Shown in pieces: positions 6,652 to 11,024 of a DNA stretch of 11,024 nucleotides (the stretch's first letter is position 1; each line of letters begins with the position of its first letter). Below the pieces are notes generated by a model. That model saw nothing but the letters and a program-made list of their open reading frames with translations, was not told the origin of the DNA and ran no database searches. A program made the translations under genes and the position numbers. Source of the stretch: Cephalothrix spiralis (taxonomy: Eukaryota > Nemertea > Palaeonemertea > Archinemertea > Cephalotrichidae); NCBI GenBank assembly GCA_032353305.1, contig JAUCNG010384593.1:1-11024 (forward strand). Direction: 5' to 3'.

Positions 6652-7083
6652 TTACTGTTTCTTTTTAATAATTAAACATAAAGGTGACCTTTTAGTGCGA
6701 AACTGATTATAAACTTGATTATTCGAATTGGGCATTAAACTTATAATGGTTAAACCTGCTGAGTGCTGATTCACAAATGGTTATTGAAATGGATAATGTT
6801 TGGATGGTTTTTTTAATGATAACATACTGTTTTTAAAGAATTAAGAATCAAGGTCTCTATGAGACCTGATGAAATCCATTCAATTTTTATCAAGATTTTA
6901 AATTCTTACAAATTTTGAATTTTTTATTTATGATTTACTGTATGTGGTTTATGCGTGGTGTGTTTTGTTGAGATAATCAAATCAGGGCTATATGTTACAG
7001 TTATGATACCCTTTAAACATTTTAATGGCTGAATAAACTCTGATATTTTTCTTCGGTCAATTTTTTTCCCATTTAATATTTTA
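6652..7083. other. Spacer between hAT-like element and first MITE
   Basis: A+T-rich. It holds a small perfect hairpin AGGTCTC/GAGACCT with a TAT loop (about 6851-6867). No gene recognised. Confidence 0.35.
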
Positions 7084-7547
7084 CAGGGTGTCCCATTATT
7101 ATGGAAAATAGCCAGATTACGTCATATTATGACTTAATTATGAATTGACCATAACGTTGCTAGTGATCACTAGAGAAAACATGTTCTTCTCTTTCAAATA
7201 AAATAAATTTGGTGCAAATCTATCTAACAACAACTGAGCACCAAAAAGTTCAACTTCCCCAGTAGGATGTAAATCTCACTATAAATGAACGTCCTGTCTC
7301 GGCAGAAAAAAAATTGACTTTTATTTTTTCTAAATTTCTTATTCAATTTACAAGATAAAAGTTTATTAAAAATTTATTATGTGATTTAGGGTGGGGAAAA
7401 TGATATCAGAGGTTTTTCGGAAGAATCATCGTAGCTCCCTTAGTTAAGAACCAATCTGCACCAAATCTGTTTTATTCGGGAAAATATTCATAATTAAGTC
7501 ATAATATGACGTCATCTGTCTGTTTTCCATAATATTGGGATACACTG
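7084..7547. mobile_element. Mariner-type MITE, copy 1 (complete, 464 bp)
   Basis: It begins CAGGGTGTCCCA and ends with the complement of CAGTGTATCCCA, and is flanked by TA on both sides (7082-7083 and 7548-7549). The terminal inverted repeats extend over about 62 bp with roughly six mismatches and both contain TTATGGAAAA and ATTATGACTTAATTATGAAT. Known: TA target duplication and CAGGGTGTCCCA-like ends are typical of Tc1/mariner elements. No transposase frame is present. The right arm carries a perfect TGACGTCA palindrome (7507-7514). Two further family members lie in this window. Confidence 0.85.
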
Positions 7548-7581
7548 TATTGTTGCGTGCTTTCCATTTTAATGCCATTAG

Positions 7582-7685
7582 CAGGTTGGCCACGCCTCGG
7601 AAAAATCTTGAAATCCTGGAAAAGTCGAATAAGGCCAAAAAGTCACGAAATCTGACCAAAAATACCTGGAAAAGTGGCCAACTGG
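7582..7685. mobile_element. 104-bp mini-element with GTTGGCCAC inverted ends
   Basis: CAGGTTGGCCAC (7582-7593) and GTGGCCAACTGG (7674-7685) share a perfect 9-bp inverted core. CCTGGAAAAGT occurs twice inside (7615-7625 and 7665-7675). The structure looks like a very short non-autonomous DNA element lying 34 bp beyond MITE copy 1. Its flanks show no convincing target duplication. The 64-codon open frame crossing it (7535-7729) starts inside the neighbouring MITE and is not a gene. Confidence 0.5.
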
Positions 7686-8088
7686 TATGGTTATTATCGG
7701 ATTCAAAAGATTGTAATTCTCATACCTAATCCATAACCCTTCCCTTAAGTTGTGAATTAAGATTTGTAATTTTTGATTTGTACATTATTGTAGCTTCAGT
7801 TTTATGTTAGTTGTAATTATGTACAGATTTCAGATTTCTCATTTTGTGAATAAATTTTTTACATAATTGTAAATTCTTTTGTTTTTATCTATTTTTAAAA
7901 CCTGTGTTAGTTTTCTGTAAATGACTTAACCCTGCGTTACATAATAAAGTTACCTGATGGATCATAATTACTTAATTTAATATCCAATCATTATCTATAT
8001 TTGTTAATTTTTACTTTAAGGCGTAGACCAGAAGTCCGGATATACATTGGATAATTATTAAGGTATTGGTAAGCGAAGATGTATACCA
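7686..8088. other. Intergenic DNA, no gene recognised
   Basis: A+T-rich, with several AATAAA/AATAAAG strings (for example near 7848 and 7943) that cannot be assigned to any transcript. Confidence 0.3.
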
Positions 8089-8427
8089 TTAACTCTTTAG
8101 CTGCCAAGCCTATTTTGAATAAATCGTTCAAAATAACCAGTTTTGCCAAAATCACAAGGGATGAGAGTGTAATTATCGAAAATCTTAGGACCGAGTATTT
8201 TTGAACAACTTAGATCTTGGGCTTTTTTGCTGTATATATGAAAAAACATTCCACGCACTTTAAGGCCTCGAAGAAAGGGAGAGAAAATGGAAATTCGTCG
8301 AGAAAAAACGAAATTATTATATTTTTGCCAGATGATTATTTTGGCCAAGTGTCGGGTTTCCCGATGGTCGAGGTCAAATTGTATGATGTCAATCGAAGCA
8401 CCGTAACTAGGCCAGGCTAGGGGTTGA
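8089..8427. mobile_element. Possible decayed piggyBac-like element (tentative)
   Basis: TTAA (8089-8092) is followed by CTCTTTAGCTGCCAAGCC, which resembles the TTAA-CCCTTT... ends of piggyBac-type elements. A loosely matching inverted end, CCAGGCTAGGGGTTGA, occurs near 8412-8426, but it needs gaps and the second TTAA is mutated to TTGA. A small hairpin ATTTTGAA/TTCAAAAT lies near 8112-8134. Open frames on both strands (8097-8348 minus, 8217-8420 plus) overlap each other and show no transposase motif. Confidence 0.22.
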
Positions 8428-8524
8428 TTATGGATAAAGAATTGTTTTTAATCAACTAAACGTTTAGTTTATAAACCTTGACAAGTACTATTTCTATAAA
8501 AAAAATACTTGATCACATTTTTTA

Positions 8525-8690
8525 CCAATGAAATGACGTTCTATTGAATAAATGGTTATTGGAATGATTCCGGTCAGCGTCATTCCGATTTTCTTTTTAA
8601 ACCAGAAAATCATTAATCTCAATACGAATACGGAGTCACATTTGGTACAATTGAAATGATGTTCAGATTATTGAAAACGTTTGGAATGAT
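8525..8690 (+). repeat. Diverged direct repeat pair
   Basis: CAATGAAATGACGTTC..TATTGAA..TTGGAATGATT (8525-8569) recurs as CAATTGAAATGATGTTC..TTATTGAA..TTGGAATGATT (8648-8690), about 123 bp apart. Between them GGAATGA/TCATTCC can pair (about 8560-8586). Family unknown. Confidence 0.45.
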
Positions 8691-9129
8691 TATTGAAAAT
8701 AATCGTGAAACAATTGTTCACATAAGCACGTAAGAAAAACCTAACCAATAATTAACCGAATTTATCAAGGAAAGTCTGTCGGCCCTCTAGCGGGCCTCTA
8801 TCTACAAAAGTAAAAGAGAAAAATTATTAATTTATATCATATCAAAGATTGATTATATTTCATTGAATTAACCATGCACCATTTTCTTGTACATTATGGA
8901 CCATACATAAGTGTAATATGACAACATAATATAAACAATTAACATATTTAGCGACGGAATTAAGTGACATAATACATAAAATATATTATAGACATTATTT
9001 TGATTTTTTACTATTTTACTCCCTGTTTACAAACAAAACATTGGTGAATGTAATCTAAAATCAAAAATTAAAATTGTATTTCAAGTAAAATGTACGTTTA
9101 AAGTACAAGATATACAGGATTCATAACAG
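8691..9129. other. Intergenic DNA with one GC hairpin
   Basis: A 5-bp GC stem GGCCC/GGGCC with a 6-base loop lies at 8781-8796. The rest is A+T-rich, and no gene was recognised. Confidence 0.3.
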
Positions 9130-9258
9130 TATAACTCGAGGGTTGGTGGCCCAGTCTACCTGGCCCAGGTACCCGCCAGTACAACTGTTTCTGATTCCTA
9201 CATGATCCTACATGGTCAACGCGACTCATTTGTTATATTCGGTGCCATTTGTTCATAA
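9130..9258 (+). other. GC-richer island with open frames on both strands (unassigned)
   Basis: On the plus strand, after an AACAG acceptor-like sequence, 42 codons are open to a TAA at 9256-9258, including GGPVYLAQVPASTTV. On the minus strand a frame of about 43 codons from an ATG is open over the same bases. The island contrasts sharply with its A+T-rich flanks. Both frames being open suggests that base composition is the cause, but one may be a true exon. No domain recognised. Confidence 0.2.
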
Positions 9259-9514
9259 TGAATATTAGGTACTTATTATATTAACAAATAAGTGAGTTCA
9301 AGAATTACTAAAATAAAAAGATAATAACCGTAAGTAGATTTATTATTTGGATTATAAGTACTGTTAATATTGATGCAAGTATTTTTTACATAATGATAAA
9401 CATGTGTTCTTTCTATTCAATTGAATCTATAAAATACTTTAGTAATAATTAAACTCAGAATTACCACGGGATATGATTTTTTCCTATGCCTAAATCACCA
9501 TCAAAATAATGTCC
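9259..9514. other. A+T-rich spacer
   Basis: Nothing recognised, apart from TTTATTATT near 9340, which on the minus strand reads AATAATAAA and could serve as a polyadenylation signal for the tentative minus-strand exon at 9515-9594. Confidence 0.25.
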
Positions 9515-9594
9515 TTACAAAAACAAATTATTTTCCTTGGCCTTCACTGTTCCTGCCCCAATCTCTTGTGATTCTACCCGATCTTCTCCCATAA
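9515..9594 (-). CDS. Possible terminal coding exon (tentative)
   Basis: Minus strand: after CCTCAG (9600-9595) a phase-1 frame is open for 26 codons, ATG GGA ... ending with TAA at 9517-9515, with peptide GEDRVESQEIGAGTVKAK in the middle. The block is GC-richer than its surroundings and has a protein-like composition. An AATAAA-type string lies about 170 bases downstream. Against it: the pyrimidine tract of the acceptor is weak and no upstream exon is recognised. A longer frame exists from an ATG at 9697, but its extra part is A+T-rich and unconvincing. Function unknown. Confidence 0.22.
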
Positions 9595-9957
9595 CTGAGG
9601 TCCCCGTATAATGTAACAAAAAGTTGTGCTTATATGAACTAAATACAAGTACATGTAATTTAAATAAACATTTTCTAAACAAAATGATAACATTCATACA
9701 TTATGTCAATGTTTGAATTCACTCGATGAGCTTGAAACTCTGATTTCCTCTCGCTAAGAATGGATGGAATGCACTTATCCCTAAAGTATCACCTAGACAC
9801 TCAGCAGCATATTTTAATCACGATACATCACATAATATATAGGTAACTATTTTGAATAATAAGCTTAAATACATAAAATTAATATGGAAAATATTCTTAC
9901 TCGTACATGGGGTAAAACATAAGATTTTAAAGAATTCGAACTTACTGTAATTACTAA
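9595..9957. other. A+T-rich spacer, no gene recognised
   Basis: Neither strand shows an exon, RNA gene or repeat that I can support. Confidence 0.3.
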
Positions 9958-9959
9958 TA

Positions 9960-10244
9960 CAGTGTATCCCAATATTATGGAAAACAGCTGTTAGTGATCA
10001 ATAGAGAGATCATAGTCTTCTCTTTCAAATAAAATAAATTTGATGCATATCTGTCAACAACTGATCAAGATTCATAAATTTCCGCAAAGGACCAAAACGT
10101 TAAATTTCCCCAAATGAACGTCCTTTATCGGAAAAGTGATTCTCAGATATGTGATTTTTTATGACCTATTAATTTTTAAAATATTCATAATTAAGTCACT
10201 TTATGACATTATCTGGCTGTTTTCCATAATATTGGGACAAACTG
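9960..10244. mobile_element. Mariner-type MITE, copy 2 (285 bp)
   Basis: It begins CAGTGTATCCCA and ends with the complement of CAGTTTGTCCCA, flanked by TA at 9958-9959 and 10245-10246. It shares CTTCTCTTTCAAATAAAATA and TTCCCC.AATGAACGTCCT with copy 1. Compared with copy 1 the left arm lacks about 50 bp of terminal repeat (from after AAAACAGC to TAGTGATCA) and the interior is shorter. The right arm keeps the full GACTTAATTATGAAT. There is no transposase. An open frame at 10136-10363 crosses its right boundary and is not a gene. Confidence 0.82.
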
Positions 10245-10246
10245 TA

Positions 10247-10723
10247 CTTTTAAATGGTTTCTCATTTTCGTCTATAATTTTGATAAAAACTATCTTAGCT
10301 GATTCATTCTTTAAGATAAATAGTACATCACCTTTTATTGAAAAACTATCAGAAAAAAAGTAGTATTGAATGATACATGTAGTAGCAAGAGGGCATCATG
10401 CCCTCTTGGTAGTAGGTGATTCTTTTCAGTTTTATAAAATCACATTTATATTTTTCTTATTCAACGACATAATTCTAAGTGGCTCACCAATTCATCTTAT
10501 TTGAAATACGAAATACTTAATTTAAATATACATAAATAATATAATGTGCATTTATGTATAAAATTATAGGATACAAATTTCATTAAGTACATTATATTAA
10601 CATATTTTATATTGTTAATTATTTTTACATAATACATAATTTGAATTAAAGAACAATAAAAGCCATTAACCGCTACAGAAATGAGATAGACACAGAAACG
10701 AACATAAAATCTTGGAGAATATA
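10247..10723. other. Spacer between MITE copies 2 and 3
   Basis: A+T-rich except for the GC hairpin at 10386-10408. The minus-strand open frame 10497-10736 runs into MITE copy 3 and is very rich in Tyr, Ile and Asn, as expected of random A+T-rich DNA. Confidence 0.35.
10386..10408. repeat. GC-rich hairpin with 11-bp arms
   Basis: CAAGAGGGCAT (10386-10396), one base, ATGCCCTCTTG (10398-10408): a near-perfect palindrome flanked on both sides by TAGTAG. It is the most stable short hairpin in an otherwise A+T-rich spacer. No adjacent gene is seen to which it could belong. Confidence 0.6.
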
Positions 10724-11024
10724 CAGGGTGTCCCAATATTATGGAAAACAGCCAGATGACTTAATTATGAATTGACCATATCATTTGGGATCACTTGGCA
10801 GAACATGTTCATCTCTTTCAAATAAAATAAATCTGGTGCAAATCTGTCAAACAACTGAGCTACATCAATATTCCCAAAGGACCAAAAGGTTATATTTCCC
10901 CAAATGAACATCCTTTCTCGAAAATGTGATTTTTTGTGATTTTTTATGAATTTTTAATTTTTCAAATTTGTTATTAAAAATTGAAATGCACCGAAAATAT
11001 TCAAGATTAATTTTAGAGTGATTT
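10724..11024. mobile_element. Mariner-type MITE, copy 3 (cut by the right edge)
   Basis: It begins CAGGGTGTCCCA directly after TA (10722-10723). It follows copy 1 closely (TATTATGGAAAACAGCCAGA, GACTTAATTATGAATTGACC, AAATAAAATAAATCTGGTGC) and shares CCAAAGGACCAAAA..TT and TTCCCCAAATGAAC with copy 2. About 13 bp of the arm (the CGTCATATTATGA part) are missing. The other end is outside the window. Confidence 0.82.

Noticed and set aside
5936-6659. 8-bp target-site duplication around the hAT-like element
   Set aside because: The flanks TTCTAACT and TTACTGTT share only their first two and last bases; no duplication can be claimed.
7444-7729. Minus frame 7444-7659 and plus frame 7535-7729
   Set aside because: Both cross the right end of MITE copy 1 and the 104-bp mini-element; they overlap each other and show no domain.
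8097-8420. Overlapping frames on opposite strands (83 and 67 codons)
   Set aside because: No recognisable motif, no splice or promoter context, and possibly inside a decayed transposon.
10136-10736. Plus frame 10136-10363 and minus frame 10497-10736
   Set aside because: Each runs across a MITE boundary; the amino-acid make-up is that of random A+T-rich sequence.
1-11024. CRISPR array, bacterial operons or ribosome binding sites
   Set aside because: No regularly spaced identical repeats with unique spacers and no tightly packed ORFs; the DNA is eukaryotic in character.

Overview
This looks like nuclear DNA from an animal, most likely an invertebrate. It is strongly A+T-rich, mostly non-coding, and has no bacterial gene organisation. 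It holds a spliced gene fragment with consensus GT..AG introns and a metazoan extracellular domain, several short non-autonomous DNA transposons and a decayed tRNA-like element. A bivalve or other mollusc would fit, but that is only an impression and the sequence does not prove it.

Left end (1-1670), minus strand: the 5' end of a small secreted cysteine-rich gene, and the only coding gene I can defend. Exon 1 (1619-1553) encodes a start methionine and a signal peptide. Exon 2 (716-637) continues in the right phase with a von Willebrand factor C-like (VWC) C-x13-C-x2-C-x-C pattern. Exon 3 (19-1 and beyond the window) adds the next cysteine at VWC spacing. A TATA box and an initiator sit at textbook spacing just upstream of the ATG. 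The rest of the gene lies to the left of the window.

Middle (1670-5900): intergenic DNA with a two-copy 125-bp tandem repeat (1967-2216), several hairpins including a perfect 21-bp inverted repeat (3163-3242), a diverged pair of direct repeats (about 2762-2925 and 3682-3865), a 428-bp foldback element (3900-4328), one possible plus-strand terminal exon (4464-4519), a degenerate tRNA-like sequence (4737-4808) and a cluster of GC-richer hairpins (5291-5449).

Right half (5900-11024): transposon debris. There is a 708-bp hAT-like element with perfect 13-bp terminal inverted repeats and repeated subterminal TCTCCTAAAAT motifs (5944-6651). Three copies of one mariner-type MITE family, each next to TA, follow at 7084-7547, 9960-10244 and 10724 to the window end. 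There is also a 104-bp mini-element (7582-7685) and a weak piggyBac-like end at 8089. Two short GC-richer islands (9130-9258 and 9515-9594) have open frames that could be terminal exons or chance.

I found no rRNA, no functional tRNA, no CRISPR array, no transposase gene and no convincing new biological system. The most useful results are the secreted VWC-like gene with its core promoter, the 21-bp perfect hairpin, the foldback element and the three-copy MITE family.
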